Assembly: GCA_900708905.1 (NCBI GenBank)
Contig: CAADRB010000006.1
Location: forward strand, 1 to 64,000
DNA length: 64,000 bases
Direction: 5' to 3'
Source: Hymenolepis diminuta
Taxonomy: Eukaryota > Platyhelminthes > Cestoda > Cyclophyllidea > Hymenolepididae
Shown piece after piece: positions 22,510 through 36,400 of this stretch; within the stretch, counting starts at the first letter, position 1, and each line of letters opens with the position of its first letter. The position numbers and the translations under genes are program-made. Under the pieces are notes generated by a model that made no database searches, was not told the origin of the DNA, and saw only the letters and a list, made by a program, of their open reading frames with translations.

Positions 22510-25500
22510 AGAGAAGCGGAAGGTTAGAAAGAAAACGTCTGTTCATGAATTGACTACTTTTGATTATAAACTGTAAAATCAAGGGAAACTTTTAATTATT
22601 TAGAGGTGACCAAGCATGGAAAGCATAAACGTATCTATTGGGGTCACCGATCCCTCACGATATTAATATCATAAGGGAGAATTGGATCGAGGGTGAGGGG
22701 GGGGGGAACATGCATGTGAGAATGATGCAACACTGAGTCCAGATTTACTCTAAGAGCATTCAGTAGATCAAGGCGATTCGGAACAGTAGAGCTACAATAT
22801 AAGTCGAAAGCGCGTATTAGCACTTGAGATCTAAATACTACTTGATATTAGGCCGTTTGCAGAACTGACAAAGAAGACCTAAGCGGTTAACTCAATAAGT
22901 TTTGTAATTATTCTCACTCCTGTTGTATCTTTAATTTTGTAAGAGTATTTATCATAGGTAATAGCAGAATGACGACAAAATTATAGAACGTTTATAATGT
23001 TATAGTCAAATCTAAATCACGAACATATTATTACTTTAGTCCTATGTAAATATGTCAGGCTACCTAAAAATGCTAATGACTTAATCATTCATTATTAAAT
23101 GAATGACAAACATTCAACTGAAAAGGCGGTAGTGAAGCGACTGTCTAATCGTATTAGTTTGCCTTCTCTTTGCTTATAGTTGTATCAATAGCGGACACTA
23201 TCTTTTAAATGCATAAAACATTTTATGTTAGTTACCAAGGCGTTCTGTCGAATAACTTGGTGACATCAGTTATTTTATCCTGTCCACTCAATACTAAGAA
23301 AAGATTATTTGATATATCGTCCGGTCAATATTTCATCCTATACGTATACCCATCTTTTGTAGATCGTATGTTATCTATAACCTCTAGTTATCACTATTCA
23401 CGTGCGAATACTAAAATGAAAAGTTCAAAATTCCTTTTATTGTACAGATTGTCACCCGACAGCTGAAAAGCCTTTTTTCCGTAGCACGCGCACACACACA
23501 TATTAAAAAAACAAGTTGATACATCAGTAAAACAGTTTGTTGACTTCACTAAACAGGACCCTGATTGAAACGCAATTCCAAATATGACATGCACTCCTGT
23601 AGTAGAAAAATTACGAAATTGCGAACAAAGCCGGTAGATCTTATTTGTATTTTAGATTTTCTGAGTTGCCCTATTAACATTAAAAGAGTAATGTTGGGGA
23701 ATTTGTCCGTGATTCTACTGTGAAAAATTTTTAATTTGACTAAGGGACAAATCCTCGCCTTAATGAATATCCCTCTCACTAACTCGGCGATTTTGATAAA
23801 TTAGATTAGATTATTTGGTAATCCGAAAAATATTAGCGGAAAAGAGAAGTCAGATCCTCGCATCTCCGAGAACTGCTAGATACATACAAGATATGACGAA
23901 TGTGTACTGATGAATCACGAAATATTAAAAGTCATATGTGAAGATTATTTAAACCTCCCCTAAATCACCCATTGCGGTGACCCCCAACTTTAAACTTCAG
24001 GTTAAAAGTTTGCGATATTCTGCCATTAGTATCTTAAAATCTACCCACAAAATCATCTTTTATAGTATCAGCCACTACCTGGTCTTAATTATTAGAAGAC
24101 ACAAATATATGGCATCGTTCATTACAATTAACCGGTCAATATAATCTATGGTCACAAAAATTAACTCTTTTCAGAACCTAGCGGAGTTCCCATATTTAAA
24201 AGTATTACACTTTCAATTACTTTTTTTATCTCTTACACAATTCTACTACGACTCCTATCTTAACATCAATAAAAATTACCTGTTTTTGTTTTAACTAATC
24301 TACGGATAATACTATTAGTTTTATAGAACTCAATATTAACGCAAAATATTTCAACTGAATTTCAAATCTACCCATAATTTTGGTATTTTTTATTTTGACA
24401 CCTTCCCTGCCTGATTGGAAATTAGGTATCATTTTTTCTGGCACTTATTAAACAGTGTAGCACTGTGTTATACATCAGGAAATTAAGTGTCCTTAGATGA
24501 TTTTCGGTTTGCTGAATTTTGAAAAAAATACGCAGAATCCTATCAGTTCTATCATTTCAGTTATATAAATGATATTGCTTTGTAATCACTAAAATAATGA
24601 ACTCTTTCAAGATCGTTATGAAACGGATATTTTTTAGGCAGTCAATTTAACCATCATTCCGTGTGTGTTAAATTGGGATAAGTTGATACTGTCGACATAT
24701 GGGACTTGCCCATAGTTAACAATTACCTTAAGTAGCCTGCCAATTTATCCCCTTTTCTAACCCCTAAATATCGTTTTGCTCAGTTTTCCAATGGTTCATG
24801 ACTCATTCCTATCCCTCCTCCACCTCCCCCCAGTTATCTGACACATGTCTTGTAGAATTTGAATTATTTCTTAGTCATATTTTCAGGACGATCAGTTACG
24901 AGACTAATATTCTCTCCATTATAAATACTCGGCCACAGTTTCGTAAGTAAAATTGCTAATGCTGGACAGATCAAAGCTCATCAAATCTATGTGCCAAGTT
25001 TCTGTTGATAATTGCTCAAGCTAAATCTATGCGAACCCTAACTAATGATCATATCGAGACTCTGATATCAACTTTTTTTTCAGATCCATTTTAATAAATT
25101 CAGACTCGAAAAAACAGCTTACAAAAATGCGCTTATTTACGCATACACTCTCTAGGCCAGAATTTAGAACGGTTGGGAGATGGTGAAAGCTAGGGAAAAA
25201 AGGTGCGGATGGATTTATAAAACTTCTCTTTTTTGAATACGCAGGGAAGGTTTTTTTTAGTTTTTAAACACGAAATCATTTACACTGAGCAGAACTTACC
25301 GGTGTTCACTGGAGGACGAGTGGACCAAATCTCCTACTCTTTCCCCAAATTATGTAGCTATGATTCCGCTTGCCTAAACAGTATAATATAAACAAGGTTT
25401 ATAAATACTCGGACATATCCTTTATTATTTCTTACATATTCAATTCCCTATTTGATATTTCTATAATTGCAACCATATAGAGTTCCCCAAAATGAATGAT

Positions 25501-27406
25501 TTCTAACTCATGAGGGCTTATTGACCTAACCTAGCTTTCTACCAGACTCATCTCTCAGCCTTTGAACTAATTATCTATCCCCCCACGTTGCTTAACATAT
25601 GCATATTAAAATTTAACTGCTTCTTCTCCAATTTGTTAGTTGAGACTAATGGCTCAAGCACACGAACTATTCCGTTTCAGGATGGATAATTCACATCCTA
25701 AAGTGGTCTTATCAATATACGAACTCATGTTGAACTTTACACTCGATCTGAACAGAGCAATCATCGATCTGACGGTGGACTGACCTTCGATGAGATGAAG
25801 TGACTTTAAATTCTATGAAAAGAGCTCACCCCAATTAAAAAATCGTATTCTCAGCTATCTTTGTAACGTACCTGCCTGCTCTTGGCTGCAGAAAATGCAA
25901 TAAACTAACTGGCCAAAACACTCCAAATACCTTGGACGTGGTTTCTCCCATGAAACTGAAGTCAAAACAGTCAATTTCAATGTTAGGATATAACTTAGAG
26001 AACTATCATTCCTCACAAACACACGAACTCCAGAATGTAAGACTCTTGATGTTCTAAATTCATAATCTACTTATTCTTGATCCCTTCCCCATTTCACACC
26101 TTATTAGACTATTTCGACGTTCCCCCTATCCCATGAACAAGACTTGCAAACGCTTTTTGCAGTACCATGGAAAAACCAAATTCCCACAAGCAGCCCTTGT
26201 CAAATTAACAAATTATCTTGGAGGTAACACACTCAGCCCTCTCCCTACAAATTATACACGATCTGAGTCAGTTGTAACTCCAGCCATATTATAGTACCGA
26301 AATTGACCACCAAGCCACTAAGCCCCTTACCAAATATCAAACCCATTATTTTTCATAAGATAGTCCGGTATCAGGTATCCATTATTAGCCAATTTCATTT
26401 GTTCAACAGACATACACAAACAAATCAAGGTAGAGGGGAACAGAGGAAAGGCGATGGAAAATCAAACACTGAAAGGCAACGCAGATCTCTACTACACAGC
26501 GCACGGTTTGAAAATATTTAATAGAATGACACAGCTCCATTAAAATATTCCTGGAGTGGGAAATTACACAGCAAGAAAGGAGAGGGCAGGATGGGAAAAT
26601 ACTACAAAAGAAGAAGAAAGGAAGTGGTGTATATGTGCAGATATGAGCCGAAATGTATAATAAAATCTTAAATCCTTAATCTAATAACCCAAAATATACG
26701 TATTAATTAATCTTTCATTTTGTCCCTAAATTACAAAGAATGAATGTATATGTCTCTGTTTTATTTAAAATCCCTGTTTGAAAGTGAATGCTTCCTATTT
26801 GCCCCTGACAGACAATTAATCCTTAGTTCGAACCCCCATAGCGCAGTCTTTCTCTACGCTCTCATGGTGTATCTCTGTGTATACTAATCACCCCCCTAAG
26901 CTATCCCGTCCCTAACTAAATGATCTCAGACCCCCTTAAATGCCTAATTATGATTGAATGGGAAAAAGAGAAAATGTAAGGGGAAAATAAGAGAAAGAGG
27001 AGGGAGGTAGGCAGAATCAGCAAAAATAGAGTGAACGATCAACAGAAAACAAGAAATCCACTGGAAATCGACAAGACTTGACAAGAAAAACTCGACGAAA
27101 AAAGGGGAAAATTGAAAAAAAAGCAAGCAGACGAGGGGACAAAACTGATGTTTGATGTTAAGTGAGTAAAAAGCGGGTTTCTCCATCATCTGGCATTGAT
27201 TTAGTCTAGACAAACAACAGAGATGGGATAATTAAACAAATTCACAACATACGACAAGGAGGAAAGGAGACAAAAACATACCAGAGGACGAGAGACAGAT
27301 GCGTATTGTAGTTGAGAGATAACAGCATTGAAATTTGAGATAAACCGCAAAGAGAGAGGTCAACAAATGTGTACTTCTGGATTAGAAGACACTAGAGATG
27401 ACGTGT
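22510..27406. other. Intergenic region, no confident gene
   Basis: AT-rich DNA up to the 3' end of transportin-1. It includes a run of 10 G at 22697-22706. Open frames (23209-23466, 23549-23779, 26303-26521, 26944-27213) have no family, splice or start support. The transportin 3' untranslated region must begin at 27406 and run leftwards, but no clear AATAAA was located close by. Confidence 0.4.
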
Positions 27407-30400
27407 CTAGAGTCCATATTGGCTATTTAATCGATTGCGGAGCATTGGAGGACATTGGGACCAAAATTTGCTCCAGGTGTCTTCGCCGATTTCTGTCTTG
27501 AAACCGATCAATATCTACATGGGGAAAGAAAACGACTTAGTTTACGTGGTGACAGTAGTGTCGATAAAATTAGTATTTGTTAGAAAGGTCAGAATAAAAG
27601 ACATGACCAACTTGGCTTCTAGTATAAATCTTTAATTCGTTTGATGAAAAATAGTAGAATTTTACGTTACTACCATTGATATATATATAAACAAGACCTT
27701 AACATCATGGCCGAAAAACTCAACCAAGTCAATTCTACTTTCTCAAATCATAAAATCTAGCCTTAGGGAAATTCGCGCTAGAACAATGAAATGTACAGCA
27801 TGTTTGTAGAAGAAGGAATTAGAGGAAATAGAATTTAGACGCTTCAATCCTATTGGCTAGTAAAATTCACTTATCAGCTTGTAATTCTTAACATTCACAG
27901 ATTATGACCAATGCAAATTAATCCTCAAAGACTTTTAAGGAAAAGGAATAGCGCTGGTAGGCAGCCTTTAAAAATAACAAAAAAATATACGAAAGTACCA
28001 ACGCAAGTTCTTCTGTCTCCACTGAAAAATGAACAAGAGGAGATTCAAAACTATAAACTATCTTGTCCGACATAGATAAATGGTTAACATAATTATCACA
28101 AGTGGATTGAAATTGGGAACTCACCGCAAAGAATTTCTGTTTAAGATCCTCCTTAGGATTATTCCAAGACGCAACAGCGTCACAGAAGAAGAGGAAATCA
28201 TTAATAACACCTTGAGGATTCAGAGTAATGACGTTGCATATCCCCCTGAAAGCACTATCCTTCTCCTCATTATCGCGAATATTTCGCAGCGACAGACACC
28301 TGAAAACGGGAGAATACGCGTAAATCATAAATTTGGTCAACCTTTTCACGCACACAGACTACGCTTGTCCGGAAACTAGATCGAGTCACCAGACAACATA
28401 AAGAAAGGGCGAAAGGAGACGTACCATGCACGAATGAAGAGAGGTAGGAAGGACGAAATCTGCTGTGGACACACGTAACCCAGGCGACCTATTGTGATGG
28501 CTGAAATATAAAAAATAATCCTTGATCGATAGAGAACAAAAATGGGGAAGATTAAAACGCGCAATAATAGGATGGTAACTAAGCCGTGAAAAGATTGCCA
28601 CGGTGATTCAAGTAAATAGAGATGATATTTAATTAAACTGATGATGAGGACCAGAGGTTCACCTACCGGCATTTTCATGGAGAGTTTTAGGCGCATTTTG
28701 ACAGTTGATTATGCGTACTAGAGGTTCAATGAATAGGGAAGCATAGGGTTGCATTTCTTCACCTGCAAGGAAAGGAAAAATAAAGGAATAACGTAAGCAA
28801 ATTGTTGCGAGAAGGATAATTTTAAGATATTTGAAGAAAGGGGTATTTGGAAGTGACTCAATTTCAAGAAATAGCTAGCATGACATAAAACTCACAATAC
28901 AATAAAAACCAAAAGTTGACGTATTAAAAGTGTCAAGGAGGAAATGAAAGTATGCAAATCATTAATATTTCTCACCTTGACGATACCAGAATTTTTAAAA
29001 ATGTTTTCTTCCCCATTACTTTGAAAATAACGTTCAATTACTAAATTATTTATCCGAACTAAAGAATAACTTCGTACAGTGCACAGTTTTTCCGAGGTAA
29101 CTGGATATCTTTATATAAAGTTCTAACATCTTTAAATTTCTCTTTCCTCTTTGCTACTATTTTGGGAGTGTTAGCTAGAATTACCTTAGGAAGATAACGG
29201 GATAAAAAAATGCCCTTCATTAATAAACTAAAGTGAATTGGATATTGAAACCTGGGAAAACCGACAACCTAATCATAGAATTCTTCCGTTTCCGGTGCTC
29301 AAATCCTCCAATATTTCAAACACTGGGCTTTCTTATTCCTAAGTGTTTAGATGTTTTACCACGATTAAAAGCTGTAGAATTTACATTCTTTGTCAAGAGT
29401 AACAAAAAATTAAGCATTAAGTTAATTTCAGTTTAAATATTTTTAGTAACTAAAATTTGACATAAAATATCACTGATCCAATTAACCACAAAAGTTAAAA
29501 GTTGCTTTCCAACGTTTTCTCAAGCTCTATCTCTTATTAATTCAGATAGTAATATACGATGATTGAGAAACAGGTCCAAAATAAGTCCTAAGACGCCTAA
29601 ATGTTTAAGAATGCGCCAAGTTATCAATACGCCATCATGTGAGCTGCTTGAGTGCAAAGACAGTGATGGAACATCGCAGAAGTACACGCAAAAACCGCCA
29701 AACAAAATCAAGACCACTGCTCCTACAAAGGAATAATTAAGTTCAAATCGAATTTCAAAAAAATCTTGCCGTCATTTTTTAAACAAATTGTTACACTATT
29801 TGATTTCAAAATGGACAATTACTTCTCAATCACTCACCATAATTAAACACATTTTAAGTGAGGAAACTGCCAACAAAAATTTTACTATTCATAGATCTTA
29901 AAATGTTCATTTTGTGGGAAAATTGAAGCTTAAGATTCCAAAAAGCTTTATCAATAACTCAGAATAAACTAAAATTTAAAGATATATAGACAGACTCCAA
30001 CATCGTACAAAAATACAGAATTAAAACAAAATAAAGGCAGTAATTTGCGTCGTTAGGGCAACCTGCCTCAAATGCGTTATATATAAACCAGAAATTCAAA
30101 CGCTTTCTTAAAAAAGACTCTACCTTAGGATGGGAATAATTTCTATGGAAAAAGAAACACCACCCAGCACTCTAAATTTGAGAATGGTAATTTTACTAGA
30201 ATTGGCTACGGGATTCAAGTTACCAAGAAGCCTTGTCTTGACTTTCTTTGGTTGAGAAATAGGCCAAGTTAACTGAACGCTGAGAGAAAGGGGAACAAAC
30301 ACGACAAGCGCATGTTTTGCCCAGGGATTAATAATAATATGAATTATCAATTCCTGTTCAGTAAGTTTTTAAGTCACCGTTGCTGATTTATAGTCTGTTG

Positions 30401-33400
30401 ACAGATAGTCTGTACAGAACTCTAATTGGTGAACTCATCTTTAACAGCCAAACAGAGAAAGATTAGTATATACGGGTAACCTTTGAGAAATTAATGAAGT
30501 GCCCTTGAGGCAAACCACTCCAGACTTCTCCCAAAAATATATTTTGGGTCTGAAATAATTTTAGCCATGATGGCTTACATTCTTAAAAGTATAAAGAGCA
30601 ATTTCAAGGCAGATAACCAGCTCCGGACAAAGGTAATAATTTGGTATGTTCAGAAACAAATCATCATAGCTGTGGCTACCCACTTGCCTAGTTTGCAAAC
30701 CAGGGCTAAGCAAACACCCCAACATCCTCTTAAATAACAATAAATTCCGATCTAGAAACAAACTGCAATAGCCACGATCATAAAATTATTGCAGTTAGTC
30801 GGAGAGAGAGGACGCGAAATTCTGAGGAAGGGATGATCGACAAGTGATCGATTCGAGTCGATGAAGTATCACTGATAGGAAAACGATTAAAAAAGTCAAT
30901 AATTTCAGGTCATCGTGTCTCAAAGATAATTTGTTATGTAGTCAGACTCTAAGGGCCTGGACACCACATCAACTGCATCAGAAATATTCACTTATTCATC
31001 CACAGGTTGATGCGACCGAGTAACCACAGGACTCCTATCTTTATCCTACTGGGTCAGAGCAATAGTATATATAGTATTATGTCAATGGACTACTCGAAAG
31101 ATTAGTGACAGTCCGGTAAATACCGAAAGCTAGTCAGGCACAATTTAGATCAACCGAATTAGATACAAAATCCCACTTCATTGAAAAGCATTGAACAGGC
31201 AGACAAGGCTTAACGTGCAAACCCCTGCGAATCAACCGTGTGAGAAAAAGAATGTGAAAATCGAGGATAGGGAGGAATAAGTGTGCATGTGTTGTAATGA
31301 CTAATGAAGTAATTAGCATATAACCAGTGCAAAACTGGTTATACTACGACAAATGTAGTCAACAACAAAAAGGTATTAGAGGGAATCATGGAGAAAATTA
31401 ATTAAGAACGACGTTTGTGTCTTATAGCTAGGGAAAGTAGAAAAGATGATTGTGGGATGTCTTTGTATTACAATTAGCGATAAACCAGATACTGTGATAT
31501 CGAAACAGCTACTTTGAGATTTGAAATCAGCCAGCGTTCATGGTTGGCAATACCGCTTTGTAACGCAGGGCAGGGAAAACTAATTAGGCTATTGCTTTTC
31601 CCAATTTTCGTATTCCACTACTATTACACAAGAGACGGATATGAGAGTAGTTTATTAATAATAGCAGAAAAGCCAGGACAATCATCAAACTTGAGACTAA
31701 TAAGCTTACAGAGAGACTAATTAAGGTGAGGACTGCAGGAGTTGAGCTGTAAGAGGAAATCGATATATAGCTTACAAACCGGGAGATGAGTAACACACAA
31801 AGAACAAAAACTGGGTTAAATCAGTTTGCGAATTAAGACAACGGTTAGACTCAGGTAGGAAATAAGGTCACAACAGGTTTATGGACAAAACATTTTGAAA
31901 CATCAAGTGTATCGATTGCCCAGTGGTGACATGCACGTTTTCCAAACCAGAGGTCACAAGATCGATTCTCAAAGGTTCACAACTTTACTGGTTGAGTATG
32001 ATCAACAAGAGAGGTAGAAGAGTAAGAATTTTTCATCAAATGGGCTCCAAGATACTTTCCCTCCACCCAAGTCAAGTGTTGTGAAAGCTTGCCACAATGC
32101 AACAGGAAAATTTATTGCTTATCTGATGTGAACGCCTCCCTATATAAATGTCCTGAAAAATAGTGATAAAAAATCGTGGGGGGAATAAACAACAGAGCCT
32201 TCCAATTAAGAGAAAAGCAAATGCTTATGAGTTTAAAATGGTCAGAATGAGCATAGAAGATGGACCACTTTCATATCTTACTTTAAATAACAGAAAAACC
32301 TAGTTTTATTTATGGAAATTTACAGAACTTGACATGAAAGTAGAGAAGCATAACATATGTATGATTTTCATCTGTGCAACCACCATCTACATAATCTCTG
32401 TAAATTTATGAAGCATTGGATTCACAAAATATAAATTTGGATTAGACCTCCTTTAGACGTGTTTTACAGCTTCTCTTGCCAATAGTAGGATTTCACAGGA
32501 TAAACTCCTGTTGAGACACGGCGGCCTAGATATGATTGACTCCCCTCCCCACTCACATCGCCCTCTCGGCAAAAAATCCCATTTGTCCAAGTGCGATTAA
32601 CACAATAGTCTAAGGGATAATCTGGAAGTTGTATTCAAAATGGATCTTAACGTTACAATACCAATTCACCAACAATGCCCGACTGCTCTTAGACAAGGAT
32701 ATACAAGCTTAAAAGTTCCGAACTTCAAAGTACAAATAGGCTTTAGAAGTCCTCTTCTCATTTAATAAACAAAGTAGTCCTCCGTATAAAAAAGCACCCA
32801 CTGATAAAACGCCTTGTCTAAAGGTAGAGACAACAGAAAATTCAACTTACCCATTTGCATGCATATTTCTCCAATAGCCCAGATAGCATTATTGCATACA
32901 GAGATATTAGGCGAGGAGAGATTCTGGGCGAGAATGTTCATGAAGGCCCCGACTTGGGGCTTGATGTGGGCAAAGCAGACTTTAGTGAGATCACCAAGCA
33001 ATGCAAAAGTGCTTTGTCGCACATCCAACTGGGAATCTTGAGCACATTGATGAAGCAAGCTAATGAGGTTGCTGTTAGCCATAAGAGGTTCGATTTGACT
33101 TCCCAGGCCTTCGGCTATTCCACTCAGAAGGTCGAGGGATACAACCATAAAGTCCTTGTCCGGTGGCTCGTAGAGATCTGGTTGCTGAGCACTGGCCTAT
33201 TAAGAAAAAAATTTTTACCTATCTCAGCTCTTCTTTTCCGATCTCTGGAAGAAAAAATATGAACCGAAGTGTTCATTCTTGAAACATAAACTCCCCAATA
33301 AGTAGCTATTTTGGGAGCCGATTCCAAAAATCAAATGAAGTAGGACTCATTGGAACCCTCACTTTCAATAAGACCTTCCCTTTTATCACTTATTTGAACA

Positions 33401-36400
33401 ACTATTAGCCAATTTCAATTGCTTTCTCACGATGACAAATCTTAAATTTTTTGCCTTTTTGGTTATCGTAATAGGAGGTCTAAAGTGGTTAACTTTGGGA
33501 AAGTGAAGATTATTTTTACTAATAAACAGTAATTCACTTCATTAATCGATCAGTTGTCGGACTAGGTTTCATAAAAGTAAAATGCACCTATATTCAAGAC
33601 TCGTCGACATAATCCCTATGACTGAGTCAACAGCTTATTTTGGGATTAAATGGGAATTTCTCAATCAGACTGACTGTATTTCACGCGTTCAGTTTCGAAG
33701 TTACTGAACAGAATATGCGGTTTGGGGTTCTAGCGAGCTCTGCAATGTTAGAAGTCATGAAAGCTAATATGTTGTTGCTATCTTGGCCATTAGGAGGAAA
33801 AATGGCTTTATCTTCTACAAAGGATTTTGTAACTGAAGATGGAAGTGGCATCATTAATCAACCTTATAGACGCGGTCAATTCGGACGTACGCCTTTTTTG
33901 TAATCAGACGAATTTAAAATTAGTTGTGAAATGCGAGGTTAAGAAAATGCAATTGAATGCAAGCATTCATTCTTGAAAACCAACATCAACAACGCTTTTT
34001 TACTTGCTTGAAAGCCAAGCTTCGATCGAACAATCTCTAAATCTCAAGAAATGAATGTCGATGGATAAAGGGAACAGCTAGAACTAGGTAGAACTCTTGG
34101 TTTCAAACTTGAAATCGTTGAATTTGGTCTTCTCATCCGCATCGGTAACTATTTTACTAATAGCTATGTAACCCATTGTTAACAAGAGGGTGACAGAATG
34201 CGAGTTTTTCATTAGAGCGACTCCATATTACCTCCCCTCTACAAAAATAAAGGATTTGGATACTATTGATGAGATATTAAACCATAAGTTAGGGCTAAAC
34301 TCTCATTTAAATAATGTGGACTCGTAAAAAATGATATGGGAAAGACAGTGGCCGACAGCAATTTCATTATAATTGGGTAACGTTAAGATAAAGTGAAACA
34401 ACATTTGTTTTCAAATGCCTGTTATCCCCTCTACTCAGTTAATATTAGAAAGGTCACGTGTCCGGACAAATTGTTAGATGACTAGGGCTCAAGACACGGC
34501 GATAAATATTCAGTGAGTTGATAATGGTGATTTCGGATAAAAAAGGCATCCTATAAAATAAAATTGTGGATTTGGAGTTAAGTTAATGACATCAATAGAA
34601 ATACTTGCCTATTCCTAAAAATTACAAGGCTTAAATCCGGAAAAATCAATACTAACTACCTACAGGAAAATAAACAATTAGCATTCCAAGCGTAAACTCG
34701 TACCCTTTAGAAAGTACATGCCCACTAAGAAGACTATTTACTACATTGCAAAACTAATTAAAACAAAACACCAAAGGCAACAATCAAAATCAAGTGAAAA
34801 TGTCCCAGAATGCCTCTGAAAACAGATTGTTAGAAGACACTGGCTTAGACTATAGAAACCCCAATATTAAAAATAGACTACTGAGATTACATAAAGTAAC
34901 TGGTTATAAGGACATATTCAAGGCTCATCATATTCATATGAGAAGGAACTTCACTATCCCACTAACCAGCAAACTCAAACTCATATTTTAGGATAAAGTA
35001 CAAGAAAAATATTCTGGGTGTTCGTCCACAACAATTAAAAGGAAACAAAAAGTGGAAGGAAAGTATTAACATTTTTGGTTTCAATTACTAACTGCCTGCC
35101 CGATTAGTAGGAATAAAACACTTCATTTTTATCATTGCCTCAATAAAAAAATGAAAAACCTACTGATTACTATAAGTCCATAGGAAAAACCCTCCCTCAC
35201 TTCAGAGTTAGTTAGATACCTTTAATTTAGGCGATAATGCACATTGAAATAATTCATAATGGGTTCAATGGGAAATTTCACACTTTGTTTAACATCATTT
35301 TTAGCTTGATTTAGGCGGAAAAAAGATAAGTGAAGCGCGTAAACAAACCAGCGGAGACAAAATTAATACAAATATCATGGTAGCGCAAACCAGAGAAAGT
35401 GTGCGTTTATGACAACGACTATAAAATATCAACAAGAACAATTAAATTTAATTGAAATTCATCTTCTAATATTGATTACATATTAATAGATTAAAAATCA
35501 AACAACCAAAACAGGCATAAAGATAAGTCCTAATAATAAATAATTAGTTATAAATAAATAATTAGTTATAATAAAATCTGAACTGCACCCAATCATATGC
35601 CATTCAATAAGTAAATTCTAAATAACCATCAGTTAGAGTTTGGTGTAGGCTACAAACGAAATAAATTGTTGACTAACAAACGCATTCCACAAGGAGGAAG
35701 CACATATCTATCAAAAAGACTATTTACACTGCATTAAGCTTCAAAAAAGACAGAAAAAGTATGCCAACTTACATAGCTCTGTTGGATAGTTTTCTCAACC
35801 AGGGCCACACACCGGTTGAATACGGGAGCACAGTAAGGGAGAAATCCGACCCCCAGTGCCGTAGCAACACTAGAAAGACATTCAAGCAACGGGAAGAGGT
35901 CCTTGTCATCATCCTTCAGGCTATTCCACTTTGCAAAGAGAGCTGGCATTAATAGATCCTCGTATTCCTGTTTATTCAAGTTGTTCCCAACTGAATCAGC
36001 CAGTGTGCCAATAGCATCATAGAGAATTATCAGATTCTTGTGTTGATATTGCGATAGCGCCGTAACTAGAGTCCGCAGAATATGCTCCAAGTATGGACAT
36101 AAGTCAGTCCCTGCTTCCTCTTCAAGTGTAGCAAACGCAGAACATGCGGATTCTTGAACTCGTTTATTTGAATCCAGAATTCGGTTCAGTAACTCACCCA
36201 CAAGGGGTCTCAGGTATTGATCATGCGGTTGACCAACAATCCAATTAGCATATCTACTTAATGTCCAGCAAGCTATACTCCGAATGAGAGGCTTCTGATC
36301 ACTAAGTGCTTCAATGAAGAATCTGCAGAGTTCAGGAAGGTAAGGGACCATATCATTCATACATCCTTCAGATATAGCGCCGAGGACCAAGATAGCTGAT

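Larger units (their letters stand above)
33197..35772. other. Transportin-1 intron 5 (2.6 kb)
   Basis: AT-rich intron. It contains a fragment of repeat B at about 34165-34250 and a small tandem duplication of TAAATAATTAGTTATA near 35537-35573. The open frame 33640-33903 on the plus strand has no support. Confidence 0.6.

Noticed and set aside
22697..22706. Run of 10 G as a G-quadruplex element
   Set aside because: A single homopolymer with one adjacent GGG tract; more likely a simple repeat or sequencing-sensitive run than a structured element.
28080..28379. Plus-strand open frame of 99 codons
   Set aside because: Antisense to transportin-1 exon 9 (28125-28299).
32814..33262. Plus-strand open frames of 75 and 135 codons
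   Set aside because: They are antisense shadows of transportin-1 exon 6 (32851-33196), whose minus-strand translation matches the family.
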